Positions 31,587-40,383 of a stretch of DNA of 40,391 nt are shown piece by piece. Where the stretch lies: positions 1 to 40,391 of the forward strand of contig URLO01000014.1 in assembly GCA_900548625.1 (NCBI GenBank), given 5' to 3'. This DNA is from an uncultured Eubacteriales bacterium. GTDB taxonomy: Bacteria > Bacillota > Clostridia > Oscillospirales > Oscillospiraceae. Position numbers and translations under genes: made by a program. The notes under the pieces were generated by a model. That model was not told the DNA's origin. It ran no database searches and was given only the letters and a program-made list of their open reading frames with translations. Numbering within the stretch: the stretch's first letter is position 1; every line of letters starts with the position of its first letter.

Positions 31587-32260
31587 TACAGCGCCTCCAA
31601 TGCGTCGATGAACGCCATTGCCACGCGGTTGAGATCCTTCATGGCAGTGGGGAAATTGAAGAAGAAATCGTCGTGTACGAACAGGCAGTCGGAAACAGAC
31701 TTGATCGACATGAACGGCACACCGTTTCGCAGACATACCTGCGCGTCCGCGCCGCCTTCCATATCGCACAGCAGCGGGTGGAAGGTATCGCTGATCCAGT
31801 GCGCGCGCGGCGTGTCGGTCGCGAACCAGTCGCCGGTCGCCACGAGGCCGGTACGGTAGGCAAAGCCGGTCTTGTCCATCGCGGCTTTTGCCTTTTCCAG
31901 ATCGCTCGTCGGAAACTCCGTCCGGTTGACAGTGGAGACGAGGCCGGCCGGATCGCCCACGGCGGTCGTGTCCACGTCATGCTGCAAAAAGGCCTCCGCG
32001 AGGACGAGCGTGCCGATGGGAACATCCTCAAAGCAGCCCGCAACACCGACGTTCAAAACGAGGTCAGGATGATACAGCGAGATGAGAAGCTCCGTTGCCA
32101 TGGCGGCGTTGACCTTGCTCACACCGCCGATGCAGGCAATGACGTTCGGGCGGATCTGGTAGAACTCGACGCCTGCGGCAGATTGCAGAGGCTCTGCGTT
32201 TTCTGTATTCAGCAGGCTCTCGATCTCGCCGCGCATGGCATAAATCAGACCAATGGTCAT
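31586..32260 (-). CDS. mtnN: 5'-methylthioadenosine / S-adenosylhomocysteine nucleosidase
   Basis: Hydrolyses S-adenosylhomocysteine to adenine and S-ribosylhomocysteine (the LuxS substrate) and also methylthioadenosine; 224 residues. Catalytic residues are visible by position: E12 in AMRGEIE, E168 in DMEGGAD and D191 in SVSDCLF. The NVGVAGCFEDVPIGTLV segment is the nucleoside phosphorylase-family core. The start follows AAGGAGG. It is the first gene of the mtnN-luxS operon, with its own promoter. The DMEGGAD segment differs from the DMEATA form of the Escherichia enzyme, but the catalytic Glu is kept. Confidence 0.93.
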   Translation of the reverse strand: MTIGLIYAMRGEIESLLNTENAEPLQSAAGVEFYQIRPNVIACIGGVSKVNAAMATELLISLYHPDLVLNVGVAGCFEDVPIGTLVLAEAFLQHDVDTTAVGDPAGLVSTVNRTEFPTSDLEKAKAAMDKTGFAYRTGLVATGDWFATDTPRAHWISDTFHPLLCDMEGGADAQVCLRNGVPFMSIKSVSDCLFVHDDFFFNFPTAMKDLNRVAMAFIDALEAL

Positions 32261-32301
32261 GTGACATCCTCCTTACAGATGCAGTGTCGTATTTTCTGTA
32301 T

Positions 32302-32330
32302 ATTGTAGCGGCTCTGCACCGGAAAAGCAA
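32302..32330 (-). promoter_or_regulatory. Sigma-A promoter for mtnN-luxS
   Basis: Minus strand: TTGCTT (32330-32325), 17-base spacer, TACAAT (32307-32302). It is divergent from the ABC-exporter promoter at 32378-32406, with about 47 bases between the two -35 elements. Confidence 0.7.
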
Positions 32331-32377
32331 GAACCGCCGCAGGAAAAGCGGACGTTCGCACAAAATCCGCGCAGCGG

Positions 32378-32406
32378 TGGAAATCTGAAAGCGTTTGTGC
32401 TATAAT
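32378..32406 (+). promoter_or_regulatory. Extended -10 promoter for the ABC exporter
   Basis: TGGAAA (32378-32383), 17-base spacer, TGC-TATAAT (32398-32406). Its upstream part is nearly the same as the ftsQ promoter. It rules out the GTG at 32395 as a start. Confidence 0.78.
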
Positions 32407-32439
32407 ACTTCTATCTTTGCGGAATTTGGAAGGCAAGCT

Positions 32440-34164
32440 ATGAAATACTTACTCGCTCAGCTCAAGGCATACAAAAAAGAAAGCATCCTTGGGCCGCTTT
32501 TTAAGCTGCTGGAGGCAACGCTGGAGCTGATGGTGCCGCTGATCGTGGCCGCCATCATCGACGGCGGCGTCAAGACAGGGGACAAGAGCTATATTCTGCG
32601 GATGAGCCTTGTGATGGTGGGTCTTGGGCTTGCGGGACTTGCAAGCTCGGTCACGGCACAGTATTTTGCTGCAAAAGCGGCGGTCGGCTCGACCACGCGC
32701 CTGCGCAGAACGCTTTTTGCGCATTTGCAGACGCTTTCATATACCGAGCTGGATACGCTCGGCACCTCGACCATGCTTACGCGCCTGACGAGCGATATGA
32801 ATCAGGTGCAGTCCGGCGTCAACCTGACGCTCCGGCTGGCGCTTCGGTCGCCGTTTGTCGTGTTCGGCGCGATGGCAATGGCGTTTACCGTGGACGTGCA
32901 GGCGGCGCGCGTGTTTGCCGTTGTCATCCCGATCCTGTTTGCCGTTGTTTTTGCGGTCATGCTGGTCTGCATTCCGCTCTACCGAACGGTGCAGGGGCGG
33001 CTTGACCGTGTGCTCGGGCAGACGCGGGAAAACCTGACCGGCGTGCGCGTCCTGCGCGCGTTCGGGCGTGAGCACGAGGAGACGGCGGAATTTGCTGCGC
33101 GCAATGACACGCTCACAAGAGCACAGACATATGTCGGGCGCATTTCGGCGCTGCTCAATCCGCTGACGTATGTGATCATCAATCTTGCGATCGTCGCGCT
33201 CATCCGCGTGGGTGCGCTGCGTGTTGACAGCGGCGCGCTGACGCAGGGCGACGTGATCGCGCTCTACAACTACATGTCGCAGATCCTTGTGGAGCTCATC
33301 AAGCTCGCCAATCTGATTTTGAACATCACGCGCTCGGTTGCCTGCTGCAACCGGATCGGGACGGTTCTGGAGCTGCCGTGCAGCCAGAAAAGTCCGCAGA
33401 CCGAGCCTGCGACCGACACGGCGGCCCCTGCGATCGACTTTGAGAACGTGTCGCTTCGCTACGCGGGCGCCGGCGGCGATTCGCTGGACGGTATCACGTT
33501 CCGGGCCAGCCGCGGGCAGACCATCGGCGTGATCGGCGGAACCGGCTCCGGCAAGACATCCCTTGTGAATCTCATCCCGCGCTTTTATGACGCGACCGGC
33601 GGCGTCGTTCGTGTGGACGGCGCGGACGTGAAGGACTACCCGATGCAGAGCCTTCGCCGCCGCATCGGCGTGGTGCCGCAGAAGGCGGTGCTGTTCAAGG
33701 GCACCATCCGCGAAAACCTCCTTTGGGGCGACCCGAACGCGAGCGAGGAGACGCTTCACGCCGCGCTTCGAGCCGCGCAGGCGGAGGAGATCGTGGCAGG
33801 AAAAGAAAACGGCCTTGACTACGAGATCGAGCAGGGCGGACGCAATCTCTCCGGCGGCCAGCGCCAGAGACTGACCATCGCGCGCGCGCTCGTGCGCAGA
33901 CCGGAGATCCTGATCCTTGACGACAGCGCCTCGGCGCTGGACTTTGCAACGGACGCGGCGCTCCGCAAGGCACTGCGCGCGCTGCCGGAAAAGCCTACCG
34001 TTGTCATCGTCTCTCAGCGCACCTCCTCTATCCGCCACGCGGACGAGATTCTCGTTCTCGACAACGGAAGGCTGGTCGGACGCGGGACGCATGACGAGCT
34101 TCTGAGAAGCTGTGCGGTCTACCGCGAGATCCACGAGTCACAGTTTAAGAAGGAGGAGGCATAA
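32440..34164 (+). CDS. ABC exporter half-transporter, degenerate Walker B subunit
   Basis: Membrane half-transporter of 574 residues with six membrane segments (about 15-300) and a C-terminal nucleotide-binding domain (about 345-574). Walker A has K372 (GGTGSGKTS), the C-loop is canonical L470-S-G-G-Q474, and Walker B ends D494 with D495 where the catalytic Glu belongs, so the site on this chain should be inactive. Such chains pair with a second half whose Walker B is normal: the gene that follows 2 bases later. The pair resembles TM287/288 and BmrCD-type heterodimeric exporters. The substrate (drug, lipid or peptide) cannot be read. The ATG at 32440 follows GGAAGG. Confidence 0.9.
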   Translation: MKYLLAQLKAYKKESILGPLFKLLEATLELMVPLIVAAIIDGGVKTGDKSYILRMSLVMVGLGLAGLASSVTAQYFAAKAAVGSTTRLRRTLFAHLQTLSYTELDTLGTSTMLTRLTSDMNQVQSGVNLTLRLALRSPFVVFGAMAMAFTVDVQAARVFAVVIPILFAVVFAVMLVCIPLYRTVQGRLDRVLGQTRENLTGVRVLRAFGREHEETAEFAARNDTLTRAQTYVGRISALLNPLTYVIINLAIVALIRVGALRVDSGALTQGDVIALYNYMSQILVELIKLANLILNITRSVACCNRIGTVLELPCSQKSPQTEPATDTAAPAIDFENVSLRYAGAGGDSLDGITFRASRGQTIGVIGGTGSGKTSLVNLIPRFYDATGGVVRVDGADVKDYPMQSLRRRIGVVPQKAVLFKGTIRENLLWGDPNASEETLHAALRAAQAEEIVAGKENGLDYEIEQGGRNLSGGQRQRLTIARALVRRPEILILDDSASALDFATDAALRKALRALPEKPTVVIVSQRTSSIRHADEILVLDNGRLVGRGTHDELLRSCAVYREIHESQFKKEEA

Positions 34165-34166
34165 CA

Positions 34167-35909
34167 ATGAAGGACTCTTCCATGAAAACGCTTCGCCGCG
34201 TTCTGCGGTATCTCAAAAAACGCTGGCACATGCTGGCGGCATCGATCGTGCTGGCCGCTGCGTCGGTTGCCGGAACGCTCTATGTGCCCATCCTTGTGGG
34301 AAACGCCATCGACTGCATCCTCGGGCCGGGCGCAGTGGCGCATGCGCAGATCATGACGCTGCTCAGCCGCGTGGCGGCAGTCGCCGGGATCACAGCGCTG
34401 CTGCAATGGCTGATGAGCGATCTCAATAACCGCATCACCTTCGGCGTGGTGCGCGATGTGCGGCGCGATGCGTTTGAAAAATTGCAGATCCTGCCGCTGT
34501 CTTATCTCGATGCGCATCCGAGCGGCGAGCTGGTCAGCCGCATCATCGCAGACGCCGATCAGTTTGCAGACGGCCTTCTGATGGGCTTTACACAGCTTTT
34601 TACCGGCGTCGTGACCATCCTCGGCACACTCTTTTTCATGCTCCGCATTCACTGGGTCATCGCGCTGGTGGTCGTGGTGCTGACGCCGCTGTCGCTGTTT
34701 GCGGCGAAGTTCATCGCCGGACGCACCTACAGCATGTTTAAGCTCCAGTCCGCGACGCGCGGAGAACAGACCGCTCATATGGACGAGATGATCATGAACC
34801 AGAAGGTCGTGCAGGCATTCTCGCACGAGGCGGAAAGCCTCGAAAAATTTGACGAGATCAATGGCAGACTCGAAAAAGCGGCGCTCCGCGCGACGTTCTT
34901 CTCCTCGCTCACAAACCCGGTCACGCGCTTTGTCAACAGCGTGGTCTACGCCGCAGTGGCGCTGACGGGCGCGCTCGCGGCGGTGGGCGGAGGCATCACG
35001 ATCGGCAGCCTTTCCACGCTCCTGAGCTATGCAAACCAGTATACAAAGCCCTTCAACGAAATTTCCGGCGTTGTGACTGAGCTTCAGAACGCCCTTGCCT
35101 GTGCGGCGCGCATCTTCGCCGTGATCGACGAGCCGGCGCAGACGCCGGACGCGCCCGATGCGGCAGAGCTTTCGGATGTGAAGGGCAGCGTGGAGCTGCG
35201 GCATGCGGCGTTTTCCTATGTGCCGGACAAGCGGCTCATTGAAGATCTGAGCCTCACAGTCCGGCCCGGCCAGCGCATTGCCATCGTCGGCCCGACCGGC
35301 TGCGGCAAGACGACGCTCATAAACCTTCTTATGCGCTTTTATGACGTGGACGGCGGCGAGATCGACGTAGAAGGAACGGACATCCGCAAGCTGACGCGGC
35401 GGAGCCTGCGGGCAAGCTACGGCATGGTGCTTCAGGACACTTGGCTGCGCAGCGGTACCATCCGCGAAAACATCTGCATGGGAAAGCCTGACGCAACGGA
35501 CGGGGAAATGATCGCCGCGGCCAAGGCGGCGCACGCCGACAGCTTCATCAGAAGGCTTCCCGACGGCTATGATACGGTCATCACGGAGGACGGCGGCAGC
35601 CTTTCTCAGGGACAAAAGCAGCTTCTTTGCATCACGCGTGTCATGCTCTGCCTGCCGCCGATGCTCATTCTCGACGAGGCGACAAGCTCCATCGACACGC
35701 GCACGGAGATGCACATTCAGGCGGCGTTTGCCCGCATGATGCAGGGCAGAACGAGCTTCATCGTCGCCCACCGCCTGTCCACCATCCGCGAGGCGGACGT
35801 CATCCTTGTCATGAAGGACGGGCACATTGTCGAGCAGGGCAGACATGCGGAGCTTCTGCGGAAAAACGGCTTCTACGCCAGGCTCTACAACAGCCAGTTT
35901 GAGAGCTGA
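34167..35909 (+). CDS. ABC exporter half-transporter, catalytic subunit
   Basis: Partner half-transporter, 580 residues, six membrane segments and a nucleotide-binding domain. Walker A K381 (GPTGCGKTT), Walker B D503 with the catalytic E504 (LILDEATSSID) and a changed C-loop, L479-S-Q-G-Q483 instead of LSGGQ. In a heterodimer the changed C-loop of this chain faces the degenerate Walker site of the first chain, and the intact Walker site here faces the normal C-loop of the first. One site is thus fully active and the other impaired, as expected from the pair. The start has GGAGGAGG upstream and lies 2 bases after the first gene. Confidence 0.92.
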   Translation: MKDSSMKTLRRVLRYLKKRWHMLAASIVLAAASVAGTLYVPILVGNAIDCILGPGAVAHAQIMTLLSRVAAVAGITALLQWLMSDLNNRITFGVVRDVRRDAFEKLQILPLSYLDAHPSGELVSRIIADADQFADGLLMGFTQLFTGVVTILGTLFFMLRIHWVIALVVVVLTPLSLFAAKFIAGRTYSMFKLQSATRGEQTAHMDEMIMNQKVVQAFSHEAESLEKFDEINGRLEKAALRATFFSSLTNPVTRFVNSVVYAAVALTGALAAVGGGITIGSLSTLLSYANQYTKPFNEISGVVTELQNALACAARIFAVIDEPAQTPDAPDAAELSDVKGSVELRHAAFSYVPDKRLIEDLSLTVRPGQRIAIVGPTGCGKTTLINLLMRFYDVDGGEIDVEGTDIRKLTRRSLRASYGMVLQDTWLRSGTIRENICMGKPDATDGEMIAAAKAAHADSFIRRLPDGYDTVITEDGGSLSQGQKQLLCITRVMLCLPPMLILDEATSSIDTRTEMHIQAAFARMMQGRTSFIVAHRLSTIREADVILVMKDGHIVEQGRHAELLRKNGFYARLYNSQFES

Positions 35910-35977
35910 ACGGCGTCAGCCGGCCGCGAAGCGCAGAAATGCCAAAAAGGATGGAAATAATCCGGCAAATGTGATAC

Positions 35978-35983
35978 TATAAT
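35978..35983 (+). promoter_or_regulatory. Probable -10 element for uppP
   Basis: Perfect TATAAT about 40 bases before the uppP start, in an AT-rich pocket. No good -35 is found at 16-18 bases; a TGGAAA at 35952-35957 is 20 bases away. The 35910-36024 gap shows no gene and no clear terminator. Confidence 0.5.
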
Positions 35984-36024
35984 CTAGTACGGCTTCGCAG
36001 CATCAAACGAACGGGGGTATGTCC

Positions 36025-36855
36025 ATGAGCTATTTGCAGGCAATCATTCTGGGACTGGTGCAGGGGATCACAGAATTCCTGCCGGTGTCCAGTTCCGGGC
36101 ATCTGGCGATCTTGCAGAGCTTTTTCGGCCTGGAATCAACGGAAAATCACCTCCTTTTTGATGTGCTGCTGCATCTCGGAACACTGGGGGCGGTGCTGAT
36201 CACGTATTGGGGCGACATCGCGGGTCTGACGCGCGAGGGGCTTGTGCAGCTCCATCTCAAAAAACCGCGCCGCGGGCAGAAGCCCGATCTGCTCAAGCAG
36301 CGGATGATCCTGTTCATCCTGCTTGCGACGCTGCCGCTGGTGCTGGTCGTGTTCCTTCGAAAAGCAGTCACGTCCCTTTATGAAAACACGTTTTTCATCG
36401 GCTTTGCGCTGCTGGTGACCGGCGGGCTGCTGTTTGCGGCAGACCGGCTCGGCCACGGCACGAAAAACGAACGCAATGCGACGCTCGGCAGTGTCATGCT
36501 CGTCGGCCTTTCTCAGGCGCTTGCGACCGTGCCCGGACTGTCGCGCTCCGGAACGACCATTTCTGTCGGGATGTTCTGCGGCTTTGAGCGCTCGTTTGCG
36601 GTAAAATTCTCATTCCTGCTGTCCGTACCGGCGGTGCTGGGTGCAAATCTTCTGACGTTCATCGACGCCGTACAGGCCGGGATCGACTTTTCGCTCCTGC
36701 CGGTCTATCTGGTCGGCGTGCTGGCTGCATTCGTTTCCGGTTTCTTTGCGATCAGCCTTCTGCGCATTCTGGTGCAGAAAAGCCGCTTTGGGAGCTTTGC
36801 CTATTACTGCTGGGGTGCGGGGCTTGTGACATTGATCCTTTCACTTGTGTCTTGA
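36025..36855 (+). CDS. uppP: Undecaprenyl-diphosphatase (BacA family)
   Basis: Integral membrane phosphatase that recycles undecaprenyl diphosphate to the monophosphate needed by MraY and confers some bacitracin tolerance; 276 residues, about eight membrane segments. Signature motifs are GLVQGITEFLPVSSSGHL near the N-terminus (catalytic Glu, Ser and His) and PGLSRSGTTISVGMFCG in the second half. GGGGG at 36013-36017 is 7 bases before ATG 36025; ATG 36019 (two residues longer) is only 1 base away and less likely. It stands between the ABC exporter and ftsK, not in the dcw cluster. Confidence 0.95.
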   Translation: MSYLQAIILGLVQGITEFLPVSSSGHLAILQSFFGLESTENHLLFDVLLHLGTLGAVLITYWGDIAGLTREGLVQLHLKKPRRGQKPDLLKQRMILFILLATLPLVLVVFLRKAVTSLYENTFFIGFALLVTGGLLFAADRLGHGTKNERNATLGSVMLVGLSQALATVPGLSRSGTTISVGMFCGFERSFAVKFSFLLSVPAVLGANLLTFIDAVQAGIDFSLLPVYLVGVLAAFVSGFFAISLLRILVQKSRFGSFAYYCWGAGLVTLILSLVS

Positions 36856-36864
36856 GGTAAAGAT

Positions 36865-39546
36865 ATGGCGGAACAAAAACGAAAGAAAAATTCGACCGCG
36901 TCCAAGGCCGCCGCGAAGCAAGGCGGCTCGCGCGGCGGTAAGGGGAAGAAATCGGCTTCGCGCCCGATCCGGCGCGAGGTCGGCGCGTGCGTATGCCTGT
37001 TTCTCGGCGTGTTCACGATCCTCTGCTGCTTCGGTGTGGATGCGGTGATCCTGAATCTGATGACGGGGCTTTTCAAGGGGCTGCTCGGCGCAGGCTTTTA
37101 CATCCTGCCGTTCTCGTTCCTGATGGGCTTTGTGATCCTGCTTCTGCATGACGGACGGCCTGTTGCACTGCGCGTGACGTGCGCGTTTTTGCTGGCTGTG
37201 ACCATCGGCGCGCTGGTGCATATTTTCTCCGGCGGCGATGTGGCATGGGGCGCAGGGATCGCGGGCGAGCTTTGGAGCGGCGGCATTGCCGGGACGAGCG
37301 GAGGCCTGCTCTCCGGCCTGCTGGCGCAGACGCTTTCCGCGATCATCAGCCGCATCGGTGCGGTCATCCTGCTGCTTTGTGCGCTGCTGATGGAGCTCAT
37401 TACCTGCCTGAACATGACCATCGGCGGCATCATCACCGCCATCCGCGAGCGTCCGCGCGTTGCGTATGAAGAGCCGCAGCGCGAGCATCCCGACCCTGCA
37501 AAGGTGATTGTGGATCATGTGGCGCAGAAACAGATCGAACGCACCGAGCGCAAGCGCTCGCGAATGTCGGAATTTGACCTCCCGATCGACGACCCTCCCA
37601 TGCCCGTGCGCGAGGGCACACAGCCGGAGCAGGCAGACCGCAGGGAGCTTGTCTCGCCGGATCAGTATGTTCTGGAGAGCCGAAAAAAGCATAAAGACGA
37701 AAAAACACCGCAGGAGCATGTGAGACAGCCGCTCCGCGTGCCGGAGGAGGCGGTGGATCGCTTTGACCGCAAAAAGCAGTTTGACGAGCTGCTGGTGGAG
37801 ATGAACGGCGAGGTCGAACCGGACACGGTAGAGCCCGCGCCGGATGAAAGCAGCCTGCCGCATCAGTTCCCACCGCTTGTTCTGGACGAGCACCGGGAAA
37901 CGAAGCCGGAAATGCCGCTGGTCGTTCCGGCGGCGGAGCCCGCTGCCGCGCCAGAGGAAAAACCGATCAAAAAGAAGGAGGTCCGCGAGGAGGCGGCCAA
38001 AATCGCGCAGGAGATCGCCTCCGTTGACCAGCCTGTTGTGTATCAGTACCCGCCGGTTGAGCTTCTGCGCTCGGGCGACGGTAGCTCCGTGGACGGGACG
38101 GAGGAGATGCGGCAGAACGCCGAGCGCCTGAACGACACGCTCGCGAGCTTCGGCATCGAGGCGCAGATCATCAATGTGACGCGCGGCCCGTCTGTCACGC
38201 GCTATGAGCTGGAGCTCAACCGCGGCGTGAAGCTCTCCAAGGTCACAAATCTTGCCGATGACATCGCGCTCTCACTCGGCGCGTCGGGCGTGCGTATTGC
38301 GGCCATCCCCGACAAGATCTCCGTGGTCGGCATCGAGGTGCCGAACCGCGCGGTCTCGGTCGTGCTGGCGCGCGACGTGATCGATTCGCCGGAGTTCCGA
38401 AGAAGCAAGTCGCGCATCTCCTTTGCCGTCGGCAAGGACATCGGCGGCAGCCGCATCATCGGCGACATCGGGAAGCTGCCGCATATGCTGATCGCCGGTA
38501 CGACCGGCTCCGGCAAATCGGTCTGCATGAACTCGCTCATCATCTCACTGCTCTATAAGGCCAAGCCGGACGAGGTCAAGCTCATCATGGTGGACCCGAA
38601 GATGGTCGAGCTCGGCGTTTACAACGGCATCCCGCACCTGCTCATTCCGGTCGTGACCGACCCGAAGAAGGCGGCGGGCGCGCTGCAATGGGCGGTCACG
38701 GAAATGATGCGCCGCTATCGCATGATGGCGGATGCAGGCGTGCGTGATCTGGAATCGTTCAACAAGATTGCGGAGAGCTCAGAAGAATTTGAAAAAATGC
38801 CGCAGATCGTGGTCGTCATTGACGAGCTTGCCGATTTGATGCTGGTCGCTGCAAAGGAAGTTGAAGAATCCATTTGCCGCGTGGCACAGATGGGCCGTGC
38901 GGCGGGCATTCATCTTGTGATCGCAACGCAGCGTCCGTCGGCGGATGTCATCACTGGTCTTATGAAGGCAAATATCCCGTCGAGAATTGCGTTTGCCGTC
39001 GCCTCCGCGATGGAGTCGCGCATCATCCTCGACACGGCCGGCGCGGAAAAGCTGGTCGGCAAGGGCGACATGCTCTATGCCCCGCTCGGGCAGGGCAAGC
39101 CCAAGCGCGTGCAGGGCTGCTTCATCACGGATGACGAGGTGCAGAGCGTCGTGGACTTCATCAAGAAAAACGACGCCGCGCAGTATTCCGAGGAAATTCA
39201 GGCCGACATCGAGCGCCGCTCGGCACAGAGCGGCAAGGGCGGCGGTACGGCGGCCTCTGCCGCCATGGACGAGCCGGAGGCCGAAGACGGAGACGAAATG
39301 ACGCCCGCGGCGGTCGAGGTGCTGCTGGAAACGGGGCAGGCATCTGTTTCCATGCTCCAAAGACGGCTCAAGCTCGGCTACGCGCGCGCAGCGCGCATCA
39401 TGGACGAGCTGGAGGAAAAGGGGATCGTCGGCCCGTTCGAGGGCTCAAAGCCCCGTCAGATGCTCATTACGCGCGAGCAGTGGGAGCAGATGAAAAACGG
39501 TGCGCCCATTGCGGAGAATCCTCCGGTCGAGGAGGAGCTCCTTTAG
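36865..39546 (+). CDS. ftsK: FtsK/SpoIIIE-family DNA translocase
   Basis: Membrane-anchored, hexameric DNA pump that moves chromosomes through the septum; 893 residues. A basic N-terminus, four membrane segments (about 35-185), a charged linker of about 190 residues, then the alpha and beta motor domains with Walker A K551 (GTTGSGKSVC) and the VVIDELADLMLV Walker B, and the C-terminal gamma DNA-binding winged-helix domain (last 65 residues: VEVLLETGQASVSMLQRRL to the KPRQML end). In spore formers this protein also fills the forespore (SpoIIIE role); no separate homologue is in the window, so I cannot decide between the names. The ATG follows GAGGT and lies 9 bases after the uppP stop. Confidence 0.95.
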   Translation: MAEQKRKKNSTASKAAAKQGGSRGGKGKKSASRPIRREVGACVCLFLGVFTILCCFGVDAVILNLMTGLFKGLLGAGFYILPFSFLMGFVILLLHDGRPVALRVTCAFLLAVTIGALVHIFSGGDVAWGAGIAGELWSGGIAGTSGGLLSGLLAQTLSAIISRIGAVILLLCALLMELITCLNMTIGGIITAIRERPRVAYEEPQREHPDPAKVIVDHVAQKQIERTERKRSRMSEFDLPIDDPPMPVREGTQPEQADRRELVSPDQYVLESRKKHKDEKTPQEHVRQPLRVPEEAVDRFDRKKQFDELLVEMNGEVEPDTVEPAPDESSLPHQFPPLVLDEHRETKPEMPLVVPAAEPAAAPEEKPIKKKEVREEAAKIAQEIASVDQPVVYQYPPVELLRSGDGSSVDGTEEMRQNAERLNDTLASFGIEAQIINVTRGPSVTRYELELNRGVKLSKVTNLADDIALSLGASGVRIAAIPDKISVVGIEVPNRAVSVVLARDVIDSPEFRRSKSRISFAVGKDIGGSRIIGDIGKLPHMLIAGTTGSGKSVCMNSLIISLLYKAKPDEVKLIMVDPKMVELGVYNGIPHLLIPVVTDPKKAAGALQWAVTEMMRRYRMMADAGVRDLESFNKIAESSEEFEKMPQIVVVIDELADLMLVAAKEVEESICRVAQMGRAAGIHLVIATQRPSADVITGLMKANIPSRIAFAVASAMESRIILDTAGAEKLVGKGDMLYAPLGQGKPKRVQGCFITDDEVQSVVDFIKKNDAAQYSEEIQADIERRSAQSGKGGGTAASAAMDEPEAEDGDEMTPAAVEVLLETGQASVSMLQRRLKLGYARAARIMDELEEKGIVGPFEGSKPRQMLITREQWEQMKNGAPIAENPPVEEELL

Positions 39547-39549
39547 GGT

Positions 39550-39576
39550 AAACCCCGGCGCTGCCGGTGTTTATAA
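39550..39576 (+). terminator. Weak hairpin after ftsK
   Basis: AAACCCCGGC (39550-39559), loop GCT, GCCGGTGTTT (39563-39572) with one C-T mismatch, then ATAAA. A possible but weak terminator. A second hairpin in the leader, GCGGGAA / TTCCCGC (39587-39605), is followed by A6, so it would act only on the minus strand. Confidence 0.4.
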
Positions 39577-39658
39577 ATTCAGGACGCGGGAACTGTTTTC
39601 CCGCAAAAAAGCATTGCATCCGGACGAAGGTGCCGGAGCGACAGCTGGAGGTATGAAC

Positions 39659-40255
39659 ATGAACACAAACGAAAACAAAAACCATGCAACCGTCGTCAAG
39701 ATGGTCACTCTGGCGCTGCTGGCAGCGCTGGTCGTTGTCCTGCAGACCGTGGCAAGCAGCATCAAATTCGGCCCGATCCCGATCACGCTGACGCTGGTGC
39801 CGATCGTGATCGGTGCGATCCTCTACGGGCCGTCCGCGGGCGCGCTGCTGGGCGCGATCTTTGGCCTTGTCACGGCGGTCGCCGGTCTGACGGGCTATGA
39901 CCCCGGCACGCAGGCCCTGATTCAGGCAAGCCCTGTGTGGACCATCCTGACATGCTTCGTCAAGGCGACGGCTGCCGGCTGGGTGGCCGGACTGGTCTAT
40001 CGCGCGCTGCATAAGAATCAGACCCTTGGCTGCGTTCTGGCCGCGATGAGCGCGCCGATCGTCAATACAGGCATTTTCCTGCTGGCGATGTCAACGGTGC
40101 TGCGTACCTCTCTGGTGGCGTGGGCTGCCGGCGCAGATCTGGTGTACTATGTTTTTGTTACGCTGACGGGCGTCAATTTCCTTGTCGAGTTTGGCGTCAA
40201 CGCCGTTCTCAGCGCGGCCATCGCGCGGATCGTCAAGGCGGTCACGAAAAAATAA
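39659..40255 (+). CDS. ECF transporter S component
   Basis: Substrate-binding membrane subunit of an energy-coupling factor vitamin transporter; 198 residues and about six membrane segments. The VASSIKFGPIPITLTL and PIVIGAILYGPSAGALLG stretch in the first half is characteristic of ECF S components and resembles members annotated as pantothenate-type, but I would not assign a substrate. The general EcfA/A'/T module is not here, so it would share one encoded elsewhere. The ATG at 39659 is 7 bases after GGAGG; ATG 39653 is too close. The leader of about 110 bases has several small hairpins but no riboswitch that I can recognise. Confidence 0.85.
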   Translation: MNTNENKNHATVVKMVTLALLAALVVVLQTVASSIKFGPIPITLTLVPIVIGAILYGPSAGALLGAIFGLVTAVAGLTGYDPGTQALIQASPVWTILTCFVKATAAGWVAGLVYRALHKNQTLGCVLAAMSAPIVNTGIFLLAMSTVLRTSLVAWAAGADLVYYVFVTLTGVNFLVEFGVNAVLSAAIARIVKAVTKK

Positions 40256-40282
40256 GCGCTGAGCGCAATACTCCACAAAGCA

Positions 40283-40317
40283 CAAGAACGGTACAGCCAT
40301 CGGCTGTACCGTTCTTG
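40283..40317. terminator. Perfect hairpin 1 after the ECF gene
   Basis: CAAGAACGGTACAGCC / GGCTGTACCGTTCTTG, 16 perfect pairs with a 3-base loop (ATC). First of three back-to-back hairpins; it probably ends the ECF S-component transcript together with the next one. Confidence 0.75.
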
Positions 40318-40347
40318 AGCTTGTCAAAAAGTCTTTTTGACAAGCTC
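40317..40347. terminator. Perfect hairpin 2
   Basis: GAGCTTGTCAAAAA / TTTTTGACAAGCTC, 14 perfect pairs, 3-base loop (GTC). It shares base 40317 with hairpin 1, so only one may form fully at a time. Confidence 0.7.
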
Positions 40348-40383
40348 TCAAACGCGAACCGCGGGGGCTTGGTTCGCGTTTGA
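40348..40383. repeat. Perfect hairpin 3 at the window edge
   Basis: TCAAACGCGAACC / GGTTCGCGTTTGA, 13 perfect pairs with a 10-base GC-rich loop. No T-run is visible before the window ends, so its function as a terminator is open. Confidence 0.6.

Noticed and set aside
39585..39620. Possible preQ1 riboswitch: GC stem followed by AAAAAAGC
   Set aside because: The loop lacks the conserved C-rich preQ1-binding bases and the element is too far from the ribosome site.
39550..39655. Possible folate (THF) riboswitch before the ECF S component: CATTGCATCCG at about 39612-39622 matches the 3' end of THF riboswitches
   Set aside because: The 5' half of the motif (GAGTAG and the pairing partner of the 3' strand) is missing in the space available, so the ten-base match is probably chance.
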